Notes under the pieces: model-generated
The model's database searches: none
Told to the model about the DNA's origin: nothing
Seen by the model: only the letters and a program-made list of their open reading frames with translations
Program-made: the position numbers and the translations under genes
Shown: positions 25,855-34,149 of the stretch, piece after piece
How positions within the stretch are numbered: the first letter of the stretch is position 1
Layout: each line of letters starts with the position of its first letter
NCBI RefSeq assembly: GCF_020193655.1
Contig: NZ_JADYVE010000010.1
Location: 62,001 to 126,000, forward strand
Direction of reading: 5' to 3'
From: Ensifer sp. IC3342
GTDB taxonomy: Bacteria > Pseudomonadota > Alphaproteobacteria > Rhizobiales > Rhizobiaceae
Length of the DNA: 64,000 nucleotides

Positions 25855-26355
25855 ATGTTCTTTGCCTTTCAAGTTGTGACGATCACCATTATGGCTATCG
25901 CCATGGCGCTGGCACTCGCGCACGCGCTCGAATTGCCGGGCAAGCTCAGATTGGCCAAGGAACAGTATTTCGCTATTCAACCGATCTATTATCCCGGCTT
26001 TACCATCGGAGGTGCGGCCGAACCTCTCGGCCTGCTGTTCACCGCCATTCTCCTGTTCTTGACGCCACCCGGCACGCTGGCTTTCTGGCTGATAGCCTCC
26101 GCCTTCATCGGATTGTTGGCCATGCAGGCGACCTACTGGATTCTGACGCATCCGGTGAACAATTTTTGGCTCAGGGATGTCGAGCTAAAGGGCGTGAGCG
26201 CCGGCTTCTTCTCGCTGGCCGCTTGGCGTGACCCTGCTCAATCCGGCGATCTGGATTGGACCTATCTGCGTGATCGGTGGGAGTTCTCCCATGTCGCACG
26301 GGCGGCGTTTGCCATCATCAGCCTAATCCTCCTTGTAACGGCTGTCGCACTCTAG
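25855..26355 (+). CDS. DUF1772-like membrane protein
   Basis: 166 residues, four membrane helices. An early polar block (ALAHALELPGKLRLAKEQYFAIQPIYYPGF) recalls the HxxE/P pattern of DUF1772 (anthrone oxygenase-like) proteins, with a middle NNFW motif after ILTHPV. The ATG at 25855 is chosen because the general-stress type promoter at 25801-25825 lies inside the longer frame. The convergent gene at 26428-26904 has the same plan and a similar promoter, so the two are paralogs under common stress control. Function unknown. Confidence 0.72.
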   Translation: MFFAFQVVTITIMAIAMALALAHALELPGKLRLAKEQYFAIQPIYYPGFTIGGAAEPLGLLFTAILLFLTPPGTLAFWLIASAFIGLLAMQATYWILTHPVNNFWLRDVELKGVSAGFFSLAAWRDPAQSGDLDWTYLRDRWEFSHVARAAFAIISLILLVTAVAL

Positions 26356-26427
26356 CTTCTGCGACGGCTGAGTGGCGCTTGCTCCTCGAGATCACGGCCA
26401 TTTACAAACGAACGCAGATCGGGCGTT

Positions 26428-26904
26428 TCAAGCAGGCAGCCGCGGCGCCAGCACTGCCATGCTTATCGATGCGAAGGCTAAGATTTTTGCTGCCGCAACA
26501 ACCATATGTCCTGTTTCCCATTGCAGTCGGACCAATGCGAAATCGGTCGGGATAGGACCGGGGGGCCAGGAAGCCAATACGGCATTGGCTGGTGACACGA
26601 GTGTAAACCAGGCCCCGAGAGCGACTACCAACAGGCAGGTGCCCGCGAAGGCAAACCAGAAGGCGGGCCGCTCTCCCGCAAGGAAATAAGTCAGCAAACC
26701 CGCCACCAATATTGCCGCGACATCGAGCGGACCACCGATTTTGGCAAAGAGTTCGAATTGGCCGTTGAAGACTGTCGCCTCTCGCCAGAGTTCAGGCGAC
26801 CACACGCTCAGCCGTGGCGGAGCCTCCAGCACATGGGCAAATGACGGACCGAGGCTGAGCGCCGTCAGCAAAAGCGAAACAAGAGCAGTCAGATACAGCG
26901 TCAT
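26428..26904 (-). CDS. DUF1772-like membrane protein (paralog)
   Basis: 158 residues, four membrane helices (MTLYLTALVSLLLTALSLGPSFAHVLEAPPRLSVWS...). The FAHVLEAPPRL block parallels AHALELPGKL of the convergent gene at 25855, and KIGGPLD parallels GGAAEPLG. ATG at 26904 has AAGGA seven bases upstream (GGAAGGACGAACG). The longer open frame above it contains the promoter and is not used. General-stress control is likely from the promoter 28 bases upstream. Function unknown. Confidence 0.7.
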   Translation of the reverse strand: MTLYLTALVSLLLTALSLGPSFAHVLEAPPRLSVWSPELWREATVFNGQFELFAKIGGPLDVAAILVAGLLTYFLAGERPAFWFAFAGTCLLVVALGAWFTLVSPANAVLASWPPGPIPTDFALVRLQWETGHMVVAAAKILAFASISMAVLAPRLPA

Positions 26905-26931
26905 CGTTCGTCCTTCCGCGACAAACCACCG

Positions 26932-26957
26932 AACATCGCTCGCCTGGTCGTTGTTCC
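26932..26957 (-). promoter_or_regulatory. RpoE2/EcfG-like promoter
   Basis: On the minus strand GGAAC (26957-26953), 17 bases, TGTT (26935-26932). The spacing and -35 fit the general-stress consensus and the -10 has one difference (T for C). It lies 28 bases before the ATG of the DUF1772-like paralog at 26904. Confidence 0.55.
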
Positions 26958-27107
26958 CGGCTGCGCTCGCCAACCAGCGAAAACGCCGCGGCGCACTCAC
27001 GGAATGTTGTTTGCCGACGTCGCAATCCAGCCGCGGTTTCGCCGATACTACAGCGCCGCGCGTGTTATCAGACGCGCAAAGGACGCTGTAGCACTTTGAA
27101 TTGCTGC

Positions 27108-27154
27108 ATGTCTTTATCCTTAAATCGGCTACGATTTAACGAAGCATGCAGTAG
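27108..27154. repeat. Small palindromic intergenic element, copy 1
   Basis: The outer arms CTGCATG (27104-27110) and CATGCAG (27145-27151) and the inner arms TTAAATCG (27120-27127) and CGATTTAA (27132-27139) make a double hairpin. About 35 of 47 positions match a second copy at 40367-40413. It lies between the divergent DUF1772-like and S41 peptidase genes. Confidence 0.6.
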
Positions 27155-27179
27155 CCGAAACAGAAACGGAAATCGGCCC

Positions 27180-28424
27180 ATGCGCACAAGGACGGTCGGC
27201 TCCCTCCCCCTCATACTTTTGCTTTTTCTCACATCCTCGCAAGCCTTCGCCCTCGAACCGCCTCGATCGGGGCATCCGGTCTTCGACCGGGCCGTCACGC
27301 TCGTGGTGGATAATTTTCATGACGCGTCGGCGCTTGAGCGGTTCGCCGCGACGGTGCGCCGCCAGATTGAAGATGTGCCGCTAACCGCCAAGAGTTCGCA
27401 GGCGCAGGTCGACGAAGCGATCGAGACGATCCTCGCAAGCCTCGGTGCGTCGCATACCGCCCGCTTCAAACGCGATACGATCGACTATTTCGAAATCATC
27501 GATATATTCCGCTTTGCCGTCCGCAACGACATGCGGCGATTGTTTCCGCCGGATGGGGACGTGAACTATGCGGGCATCGGCATGGTCACGCAAAGCGATG
27601 GCCCGCGGTTCGTCACCGATGTCTATGACGGCTCGCCCGCCGACCGCGCGGGAATTCTCGTCGGCGATGAGATCCTTTCGGTGGATGGCGCCCCCTATCG
27701 CGAAATAGAATCCTTTCGTAGCAAGATCGGGCAGAGCGTCGAGGTGCGGTTGCGGCGTCAGCCGGGCGCCGAGCCGATCGCCGTCAAAGTTGCGGTCGAG
27801 CGGCTGAGGCCGCTGCGGACATTCGAGAGGGCGATCGCGAACAGCGTGAAAGTAACGGAGCATGACGGGCGGCGGATCGGTTATCTTCGACTGTGGACGC
27901 TCTCGACGGCAGACGGGCTAGACATCGTCGCCCGCGAGCTCACAACCGGGCGCCTGAAGGATGCCGACGGCGTGATCGTCGATCTGCGCGGCCGGTGGGG
28001 TGGCGGGCCGGCCGACGCGGCGGAGCTTTTCGTCGGCGACACGCCGACGTTCCGACTGATCAACCGGAATGGCAAGGAGACGCTCGCCAACGTGCGCTGG
28101 CGCCGACCTGTGGTCGCGATCATCGACGAAGGTGCCAGGAGCGGGTTGGAACTCTTCGCCTATGCCTTGAAGGTGAACGGAATCCCGCTTGTCGGATCGC
28201 GAACGGCCGGCGCGCTGCTCGCCGGACGCGCCTACCTGCTGCCTGACGACAGCCTGCTGGAACTAGCAGTGTCCGACGCCGTCATCGACGAGGGACTGCG
28301 GCTCGAAGGACGAGGCATCGATCCCGACATTCCGGTGCCATTCAGCCTGCCTTATGCGGCAGGAAAGGACCCGCAGTTCGACGCCGCCATCGAAGAGATG
28401 CGGCGTATTCTGGTCAAGGGCTGA
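27180..28424 (+). CDS. S41-family peptidase-like protein with PDZ domain
   Basis: 414 residues. A signal peptide (MRTRTVGSLPLILLLFLTSSQAFA) leads to a PDZ domain (residues 135-200; GSPADRAGILVGDEILSVDG) and an S41 protease core (VIVDLRGRWGGGPADAAELFVG; IIDEGARSGLELFAYALK). The nucleophile is at Ser321. In CtpA/Tsp the general-base Lys lies 25 residues later in a GKG context; here that place is Leu346 (GSRTAGALLAG). The protein may therefore be an inactive or altered protease that still binds peptides. It is periplasmic. ATG at 27180 is chosen for the signal peptide. No operon partner. Confidence 0.8.
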   Translation: MRTRTVGSLPLILLLFLTSSQAFALEPPRSGHPVFDRAVTLVVDNFHDASALERFAATVRRQIEDVPLTAKSSQAQVDEAIETILASLGASHTARFKRDTIDYFEIIDIFRFAVRNDMRRLFPPDGDVNYAGIGMVTQSDGPRFVTDVYDGSPADRAGILVGDEILSVDGAPYREIESFRSKIGQSVEVRLRRQPGAEPIAVKVAVERLRPLRTFERAIANSVKVTEHDGRRIGYLRLWTLSTADGLDIVARELTTGRLKDADGVIVDLRGRWGGGPADAAELFVGDTPTFRLINRNGKETLANVRWRRPVVAIIDEGARSGLELFAYALKVNGIPLVGSRTAGALLAGRAYLLPDDSLLELAVSDAVIDEGLRLEGRGIDPDIPVPFSLPYAAGKDPQFDAAIEEMRRILVKG

Positions 28425-28436
28425 GGTGGCAGCTCC

Positions 28437-29435
28437 TCATTCGCTCTGCCGGAAGTTGCGGACCCGGTCGAACAGGACGGCCAGTACCGTGGCACCGCCG
28501 ATGAAGGTGCCCTGCCAAAAGGCATTGATGCCGAGCAGACCAAGACTGTTGCGGATCACTTCGATGAGTGCCGCACCGATCAGCGCTCCGGAGGCCGTGC
28601 CGACGCCACCGGCGAGATTGGCGCCGCCGATCACCGCGGCGGCGATGACCTGAAGTTCCATTCCCGCGCCGATATTGGTCGTGACGGCGCCGAGCCAGCC
28701 GGTCTGGATGATACCGGCGACCCCGGCCGCGAGCGCGGAGATCATGTAAACAGCGACCTTGATCCTTCTGACCGGAACGCCCGTGAGTGTGGCCGCGTGC
28801 TCGTTGCCGCCGATGGCAAATACGTAGCGGCCGAACTTGGTCCAGCGCAGCACGAAACCAGTGAGGAGCGCCAGCGCGATCATGTAGAGGACGGGATTGG
28901 CGATGCCGAAGAACCATGCGCCGCCACCGAGCGCCAGCAACTTGTCATGATCCGGTCCGAACTGAAAGACGACGGTGTTGTTCGACGCCACCATTGCGAG
29001 GCTGCGTGCGATCGACAGCATGCCGAGTGTGATCACGAAGGGCGGAAACCCGAGATAGGCGATCATCACCCCGTTGAAGGCGCCGATCAGAAGCGCGGTG
29101 CCGATCGAGGCGGCGATGCCGACCTCGATGCTGTAGCCGGCGTGCATGACGACCGCAAGAATCATGCTGCACAGGCAGAGCACGGATCCCACAGACAGAT
29201 CGATGCCACCGGTAATGATAACCAGGGTCATGCCGAGAGCGATGATCGCAACGAAGGTCACGTTGCGGGTGATGTTGTAGAGATTCTTCGCCGTGGCGAA
29301 GGAGTCGGTAGCGAAAGACAAGAATATGCAGGCGAGGATCACCGCGACCAGCACCCAGAACGTCTGGCTCGCGAGCAACGCCGCCGGCCAGGTTTGCTGC
29401 CTGTGTTCTATGGTCCGTTCCAACGTTGTTGCCAT
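28437..29435 (-). CDS. Sugar ABC transporter permease (ribose/fructose type)
   Basis: 332 residues, about nine membrane helices, BPD_transp_2 family. The diagnostic loop ALGMTLVIITGGIDLSVGSVLCLCS is present, and a later AVIGGANLAGGVGTASGALIG. Downstream of the single-domain ATPase gene and transcribed with it; the binding-protein gene is encoded divergently after the epimerase. The set resembles the FrcBCA fructose importer of Sinorhizobium in having a one-domain ATPase. Substrate unknown. Confidence 0.88.
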   Translation of the reverse strand: MATTLERTIEHRQQTWPAALLASQTFWVLVAVILACIFLSFATDSFATAKNLYNITRNVTFVAIIALGMTLVIITGGIDLSVGSVLCLCSMILAVVMHAGYSIEVGIAASIGTALLIGAFNGVMIAYLGFPPFVITLGMLSIARSLAMVASNNTVVFQFGPDHDKLLALGGGAWFFGIANPVLYMIALALLTGFVLRWTKFGRYVFAIGGNEHAATLTGVPVRRIKVAVYMISALAAGVAGIIQTGWLGAVTTNIGAGMELQVIAAAVIGGANLAGGVGTASGALIGAALIEVIRNSLGLLGINAFWQGTFIGGATVLAVLFDRVRNFRQSE

Positions 29436-29469
29436 CGTCGACCTTCGTCTCTCTTCGAAGCCGGTCCGA

Positions 29470-30210
29470 TCATACTTGCTCGATCGCGCCGGTAATTAGT
29501 CCGGTAACCTCTTCCGGTGAGCTCAAGGCAATCGGCTTGTCTGCAACCTTTCGGCCGCGCCGCATCACGATGACACGGTCGGCGACGTCAAAGACGTCGG
29601 GCATGCGGTGGCTGATCAGGATGACCGCAATGCCCCGGTCGCTCAGTTCCCGGATCAGGTTCAAGACTTCCGCCACCTGACGCACCGAGATCGCCGCGGT
29701 GGGCTCGTCCATGAGCACTATCTTTGCCTCGGAGAGCATCGTTCGGGCAATCGCCACCGCTTGCCGCTGACCACCCGACATCTGCTTGACGAGATCACGC
29801 GGCCGCGTTTCCGATTTCAGTTCCCTGAAAATCTCGCCGGCACGCTTGTACATCCTCTTGTGGTCGAGAATACGCAATGGGCCGAAACCGCGCCGCAGTT
29901 CGCGTCCGAGGAACACATTTGCCGCGGCCGTCAGGTTGTTGCAGAGCGCCAGGTCCTGGTAGACGATCTCGATCCCGTATTGGCGCGCCTCCACGGGTTT
30001 GTGAAGCACGAGTTCCGCGCCGTCGAGGCGCATCGTACCGTGGCTTGGCCGAAAATTGCCGGCGATCATCTTGACCAATGTGGACTTGCCGGCACCGTTG
30101 TCGCCCATCAGGCCCACCACCTGCCCCGCTTCCAGCGAAAGCGAAACGTCGCTGACCGCCTGGATGGCGCCGAAATGTTTGGAAATGTTGGCGAGTTCGA
30201 GAACCGCCAC
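29470..30210 (-). CDS. Sugar ABC transporter ATP-binding protein, single domain
   Basis: 246 residues with one ABC domain: Walker A GDNGAGKST, signature QMSGGQRQAVAIARTML, Walker B IVLMDEPTAAI, H-loop LISHRMPDV. Ribose-type importers usually have a double-length ATPase; a half-size one, as in FrcA, must work as a homodimer. The gene precedes the permease by 34 bases. Confidence 0.9.
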   Translation of the reverse strand: MAVLELANISKHFGAIQAVSDVSLSLEAGQVVGLMGDNGAGKSTLVKMIAGNFRPSHGTMRLDGAELVLHKPVEARQYGIEIVYQDLALCNNLTAAANVFLGRELRRGFGPLRILDHKRMYKRAGEIFRELKSETRPRDLVKQMSGGQRQAVAIARTMLSEAKIVLMDEPTAAISVRQVAEVLNLIRELSDRGIAVILISHRMPDVFDVADRVIVMRRGRKVADKPIALSSPEEVTGLITGAIEQV

Positions 30211-30412
30211 GGCCGTCTATCCTCCCGATAGCTTTAGGCTCGCGGCCGCCCCAAACCCTCCACCTTGGATACGGAGCCGTCGCGATTTCGCTTTTCCGAT
30301 TTCCTCCCCGAAAGAGCGATTAGGCGAATTTACGCAAAACCGTGGGACAGCGTCAATCGATTGTCCTGCGATTTAAGCCGCTCCACGCCGGCAATAATCC
30401 ATTTTGTATTAC

Positions 30413-30425
30413 AAATACTCGTTGA
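30413..30425. promoter_or_regulatory. GntR/FadR-type operator
   Basis: TTTGTATTACAAA is a perfect 6-1-6 inverted repeat of the form bound by FadR-subfamily GntR regulators (TTGTA-N-TACAA). It is 45 bases before the epimerase ATG, in the 260-bp divergent promoter region of the importer. No GntR gene is adjacent. Confidence 0.6.
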
Positions 30426-30470
30426 CGAGCGAAGCTGGCGGATATTAGCTTTGAAAAGGGGAGCAAGAGC

Positions 30471-31451
30471 ATGCTGATCCTTGTCACCGGTGCAACGGGC
30501 AAGGTCGGGCGGCACTTCATCGCTGGGCTGCTTGACGATCCGCGATTTTCCGAGGCGCGCATCCGTGCGCTTTGTCACAATCGCTTGTGCCCGCAAATGG
30601 ATCGGGTCGAAGTGGCGCGCGGATCGATCGCCGACCGGCACCTTGTGTCCGAAGCGCTTGCCGGCGTCACCCACGTGGTGCACCTCGCCACCTGCAAGGA
30701 GACTCCCGACGACGTCATCGACGTTACGGTCAAGGGACTTTTCTGGCTGCTGGAGGAGTTCCGCGCAAGCCCGACCGCCTCCCAGTTCATCCTCATTGGC
30801 GGCGACGCCGGCATCGGTCATTTCTACTACCGTCATGACAGGCCGATTACCGAGCAGGTACCGCATCAGGCGTATCCCGGGTGCTACGCGCTGTCGAAGG
30901 TGCTCGAAGAGGTGATGCTGGAACAGTTCGGCATCCAGTACGGCCTCAACGGCTGCTGCTTGCGCGCGCCGTGGATCATGGAGAAGGACGACTTCAGGTA
31001 CACGCTATCTTTCGGTGATGACGTCTTCGGCGGCCCGGTGTGGAAGGACCTCGTTCCGGAGGCCGACGCGAAGCGCTACGCCAGAGATGGCACGGTGCCG
31101 CTGCTACGCGATGCCGACGGGCGGCCGCTGAAACGCAATTTCGTGCATGTCGATGATCTGGTCTCCGCCATACTGGCGGCGATCGACAATCCACGCGCGA
31201 CGCGGCAGCTCTTCAACATCTCAATGGACAGGCCGGTCGACTATGGCGAAGTTGCCACCTATCTCGCCCGCACCCGCGGCCTCGGTTCAGTCGATATAGC
31301 AAGCCAGTTTCACTCGAACTGGATGGACAACAGCAAGGCGAAGTACCTGCTGAACTGGCGACCTGACTACGACATGGAAAAGCTTATCGACTCGGCTTGG
31401 CAGTACGAGCGTTCGCAGGATGATCCGCGCATCGTCTGGTATCCGGGTTGA
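30471..31451 (+). CDS. NAD-dependent epimerase/dehydratase (extended SDR)
   Basis: 326 residues. The cofactor motif GATGKVG near the N-terminus (MLILVTGATGKVGRHFIAG), YALSK (YxxxK) at about 142-146, and a C-terminal sugar-binding lobe mark an extended SDR. It probably oxidises, reduces or epimerises a sugar, or an aldose as in the hydroxy-sugar dehydrogenases. It is the first plus-strand gene of the divergent cluster and is followed by a binding-protein gene, so it likely acts on the imported sugar. AAAAGGGGAGC precedes the ATG. Confidence 0.85.
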   Translation: MLILVTGATGKVGRHFIAGLLDDPRFSEARIRALCHNRLCPQMDRVEVARGSIADRHLVSEALAGVTHVVHLATCKETPDDVIDVTVKGLFWLLEEFRASPTASQFILIGGDAGIGHFYYRHDRPITEQVPHQAYPGCYALSKVLEEVMLEQFGIQYGLNGCCLRAPWIMEKDDFRYTLSFGDDVFGGPVWKDLVPEADAKRYARDGTVPLLRDADGRPLKRNFVHVDDLVSAILAAIDNPRATRQLFNISMDRPVDYGEVATYLARTRGLGSVDIASQFHSNWMDNSKAKYLLNWRPDYDMEKLIDSAWQYERSQDDPRIVWYPG

Positions 31452-31460
31452 TTTGTGGGG

Positions 31461-31486
31461 CGGGCACATGGGTGCCCGTTTGTTTT
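31461..31486 (+). terminator. Terminator-like hairpin between epimerase and binding-protein genes
   Basis: CGGGCAC (31461-31467), loop ATGG, GTGCCCG (31472-31478), then TTTGTTTT (31479-31486). A 7-bp GC-rich stem with a U-rich tail is a weak intrinsic terminator or attenuator. It is only 9 bases after the epimerase stop and ends just before the GGGAGGAAG ribosome site of the next gene, so it may limit read-through or stabilise the mRNA. Confidence 0.6.
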
Positions 31487-31499
31487 AAGGGAGGAAGAA

Positions 31500-32489
31500 A
31501 TGAGGAAGGCACTATTGCTTGCCGTTGCCGTCTTGGCACTCAGCGCCGGAACGGCCATGGCCCAGAAGAAACAGCTTGTAATCGTCGTGAAGGGCCTCGA
31601 CAACCCGTTCTTCGAAGCGATCAACCAGGGTTGCCAGAAGTGGAACAAGGAAAACCCGGATTCGGAATATGAGTGCTTCTACACCGGTCCGGCATCCACG
31701 TCGGACGAGGCTGGCGAGGCGCAAATCGTCCAGGATATGCTGGGCAAGGCGGAAACGGCCGCTATCGCAATCTCGCCATCAAACGCAAAACTCATCGCCC
31801 AGACGCTGAAAACGGCCAATCCGTCGATTCCGGTTATGACGCTGGATGCGGATCTTGCCGCCGAGGATTCGGCACTGCGCAAAACCTATCTTGGCACCGA
31901 CAACTACCTGATGGGCGCGCGGATCGCCGAATACATCAAGAAGGCCAAGCCCAATGGCGGCAAGATCTGCACGATCGAAGGTAACCCGGGTGCGGACAAT
32001 ATCCTGCGCCGTGCCCAGGGGATGCGGGACACGCTGACCGGGCAAAAGGGTCTCGCAGAGCTCAAGGGCGAAGGCGGCTGGACCGAAGTCGCCGGCTGCC
32101 CGGTCTTCACCAATGACGACGGCGCCAAGGGCGTCCAGGCTATGACCGATATCCTTGCCGCCAACCCGGATCTCGATGCCTTCGGCATCATGGGCGGCTG
32201 GCCGTTGTTCGGTGCGCCGCAACCCTATCGCGACCTGTTCAAGCCGATGGCCGACAAGATCGCCAAGAACGAGTTCGTCATCGGCGCTGCCGACACCATC
32301 GGCGAGGAAGTCGCGATCGCGCGCGAGGGCCTCGTAACAGCGCTCGTCGGCCAGCGGCCGTTCGAGATGGGTTACAAGGCACCGGCGGTGATGCTGGACC
32401 TGATCGCCGGCAAGCCAGTCGAAGACCCGGTATTTACCGGTCTCGACGAATGCACCAAGGATACCGTCGACACCTGCATTCAGAAGTAA
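31500..32489 (+). CDS. Sugar ABC transporter substrate-binding protein
   Basis: 329 residues. Signal peptide MRKALLLAVAVLALSAGTAMA, then a periplasmic-binding protein type I fold with KQLVIVVKGLDNPFFEAINQGCQKW and LDAFGIMGGWPLF. Cys pairs (ECFY; GCPVF; DECTKDTVDTC) are unusual and may form disulfides. The start is fixed by GGGAGGAAG upstream. It partners the divergent permease and ATPase of the FrcBCA-like importer. Substrate unknown. Confidence 0.9.
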   Translation: MRKALLLAVAVLALSAGTAMAQKKQLVIVVKGLDNPFFEAINQGCQKWNKENPDSEYECFYTGPASTSDEAGEAQIVQDMLGKAETAAIAISPSNAKLIAQTLKTANPSIPVMTLDADLAAEDSALRKTYLGTDNYLMGARIAEYIKKAKPNGGKICTIEGNPGADNILRRAQGMRDTLTGQKGLAELKGEGGWTEVAGCPVFTNDDGAKGVQAMTDILAANPDLDAFGIMGGWPLFGAPQPYRDLFKPMADKIAKNEFVIGAADTIGEEVAIAREGLVTALVGQRPFEMGYKAPAVMLDLIAGKPVEDPVFTGLDECTKDTVDTCIQK

Positions 32490-32500
32490 CGCCATATGGT

Positions 32501-32530
32501 GGAGGCCGGCAGCTTGTCATGCCGGTCTCC
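32501..32530. other. Hairpin between convergent genes
   Basis: GGAGGCCGGCA (32501-32511) and TGCCGGTCTCC (32520-32530) pair over 11 bp with one wobble around an 8-base loop. It lies between the binding-protein gene (+) and exsH (-). There is no U run on either side, so it may protect the 3' ends. Confidence 0.5.
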
Positions 32531-32546
32531 CCGAAGACTACATCGC

Positions 32547-33944
32547 TTAAATGTGCCAATCGGCGTCGAGCGAATAGGCCTTAATGTAGTCGATTTTCAT
32601 TTCAGCCCCGTCGACAAGACCATCCGCAGGCGTGCCCGCGATACCTCCGACGGCGAGATTCACGAGCATATACATGGGCTCGTGCATGTCCGAAGGCGTG
32701 TCGGCGTGTGCGACCGCGACGTCGTCGAAATACCAAACGATCTCGTCTTCCGTCCAAAGCACCCCGTATTTGTGGAAACCGCTGGTGTCGGCGACTTTAA
32801 CGGCGCTTGCGATGCTGGTCTGCGAGCCGGTTTCGTTGGAGTGGACGGTGGCGATGACGGTGTTCGGGTCCTGACCGCGCATTTCCACGACGTCCAGTTC
32901 GGGCGGCCAGGAGCCGTCGGCCGGCAGCAGCCAGAAGGCTGGCCAGGCACCTTGGTCGTTCGGCATGTCGGCGCGAATCTCGAAATAGCCGTAGGTCTGG
33001 GCAAAGGAGGAATGGGTCGTGAGCAGGCCCGACGTGTAGTCGTAACCGTTGATCTGAGCCTGAATGGCGTCGGACGCTGGCGCCGCGGTGATCGTCAGGA
33101 CACCGTTGTTGATGGAAAACGGATTGGCGGAAGCCGTCGGCTGATAAGCCGGGTTTATATACCATTGCAGTTCGCCGTTGCCCGTGAGCGTGCTTCCCTT
33201 TTCGGGTGCCCACCAGAATTTGGCATCCCAGATACCACTCGCGCCGTCACGAAGCTGCAGGGTATTGAAATCGTCCGAAAAAGTCTGCGTCAGAACAGAC
33301 CGGTCGAGGCTCAACTGGAACTGGCTCGCCTGCAGTTCGTCGACCGTCGTATCGGCGAAGACCAGGCTCTCGCCGTTGGCGAAGCTAAGCCGGAGATTAC
33401 CGCCTTCCTGCGCCACATTGTCAAGGAGTTGGTCGAACGAAGTCAGGCCATAGCCGTTCAGCCGCACGATATCATTCGAGCTGAAATCGGTGATCAGGTC
33501 GCTGCCATTGCCCTTCGAGAAGACAAAGGTGTCGGCGCCGCCCGCCCCGATCAGGACGTCATTACCGCCATCGCCGTCGATGGTCTGGCTACCGGAGCCA
33601 CCGGTGATGATGTTATCGCCGTCATTACCGAAGGCGAAACGACCGTTGCCGGTGACGGTCAGGTTCTCGAAATTGTCCGGCAGTGTGTAGCTCATCCAGG
33701 TGTTGATCGTATCGACACCCTCGCCTGGCGCCTCGTATGCTCGATTGATCCCGGAATAGAGATAATAGATGTCATCGCCCTTGCCGCCGATCATGGTGAC
33801 ATTGACGGAACTGTCGCCCCAGATGGAATCGTTACCGGACGTCCCGTAGAGTGTCGGGCCTGATCCCGTGGCGGAAAACCATGCCGTCGAATTTCCGCTG
33901 TAGTACAGCGTTTTGCCAACGGCGTTCAGCACAGTTCTGCTCAT
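32547..33944 (-). CDS. exsH: ExsH-like glycoside hydrolase family 16 with RTX repeats
   Basis: 465 residues. The GH16 catalytic motif ExDxxE is E349-x-D351-xx-E354 (ELDVVE). The N-terminal half has two RTX-type calcium-binding clusters (residues 33-60 and 105-141; GGSGSQTIDGDGGNDVLIGAGGADTF). There is no N-terminal signal peptide, as expected for a type I (PrsDE) secreted protein. The length and domain order match Sinorhizobium ExsH, an endoglycanase that cleaves succinoglycan to the low-molecular-weight form needed for nodule invasion. GGAG is nine bases before the ATG. The adjacent kinase and receiver (exsG/exsF-like) support the name. The succinoglycan substrate is inferred from homology. 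Confidence 0.87.
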   Translation of the reverse strand: MSRTVLNAVGKTLYYSGNSTAWFSATGSGPTLYGTSGNDSIWGDSSVNVTMIGGKGDDIYYLYSGINRAYEAPGEGVDTINTWMSYTLPDNFENLTVTGNGRFAFGNDGDNIITGGSGSQTIDGDGGNDVLIGAGGADTFVFSKGNGSDLITDFSSNDIVRLNGYGLTSFDQLLDNVAQEGGNLRLSFANGESLVFADTTVDELQASQFQLSLDRSVLTQTFSDDFNTLQLRDGASGIWDAKFWWAPEKGSTLTGNGELQWYINPAYQPTASANPFSINNGVLTITAAPASDAIQAQINGYDYTSGLLTTHSSFAQTYGYFEIRADMPNDQGAWPAFWLLPADGSWPPELDVVEMRGQDPNTVIATVHSNETGSQTSIASAVKVADTSGFHKYGVLWTEDEIVWYFDDVAVAHADTPSDMHEPMYMLVNLAVGGIAGTPADGLVDGAEMKIDYIKAYSLDADWHI

Positions 33945-34091
33945 AAAAACATCTCCGATTTAACTACTCGGTCTCCTCCGCGGATCCTGCCGGTCTCCAC
34001 TCCACCGGCGAGGGAAGCTAACATCAGGTTTGCCGAGGATCTACCCATGTGACCTTGGGGGTTCGCAGGCAGGCGGCCTCCGTGCCTATCC

Positions 34092-34116
34092 GGAACAAAC
34101 CAGCCCGTGCGGCGTT
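34092..34116 (+). promoter_or_regulatory. RpoE2/EcfG-type promoter of the HWE kinase operon
   Basis: GGAAC at 34092-34096, a 16-base spacer, CGTT at 34113-34116. An exact match to the general-stress consensus, 33 bases before the ATG at 34150. Because it lies inside the longer open frame, it supports the later start. Confidence 0.7.
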
Positions 34117-34149
34117 TCCCGGGGTCAGCGAGCGCTTGCGGAGGGACCT

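Noticed and set aside
26932-26957. Chance-level GGAAC/GTTCC pairs elsewhere (for example near 7189 and 10983)
   Set aside because: These lack CGTT at the right spacing or lie in coding sequence away from a start.
32496-33863. 455-codon ORF on the plus strand opposite exsH
   Set aside because: Antisense shadow of a clear GH16/RTX gene; no family motifs.
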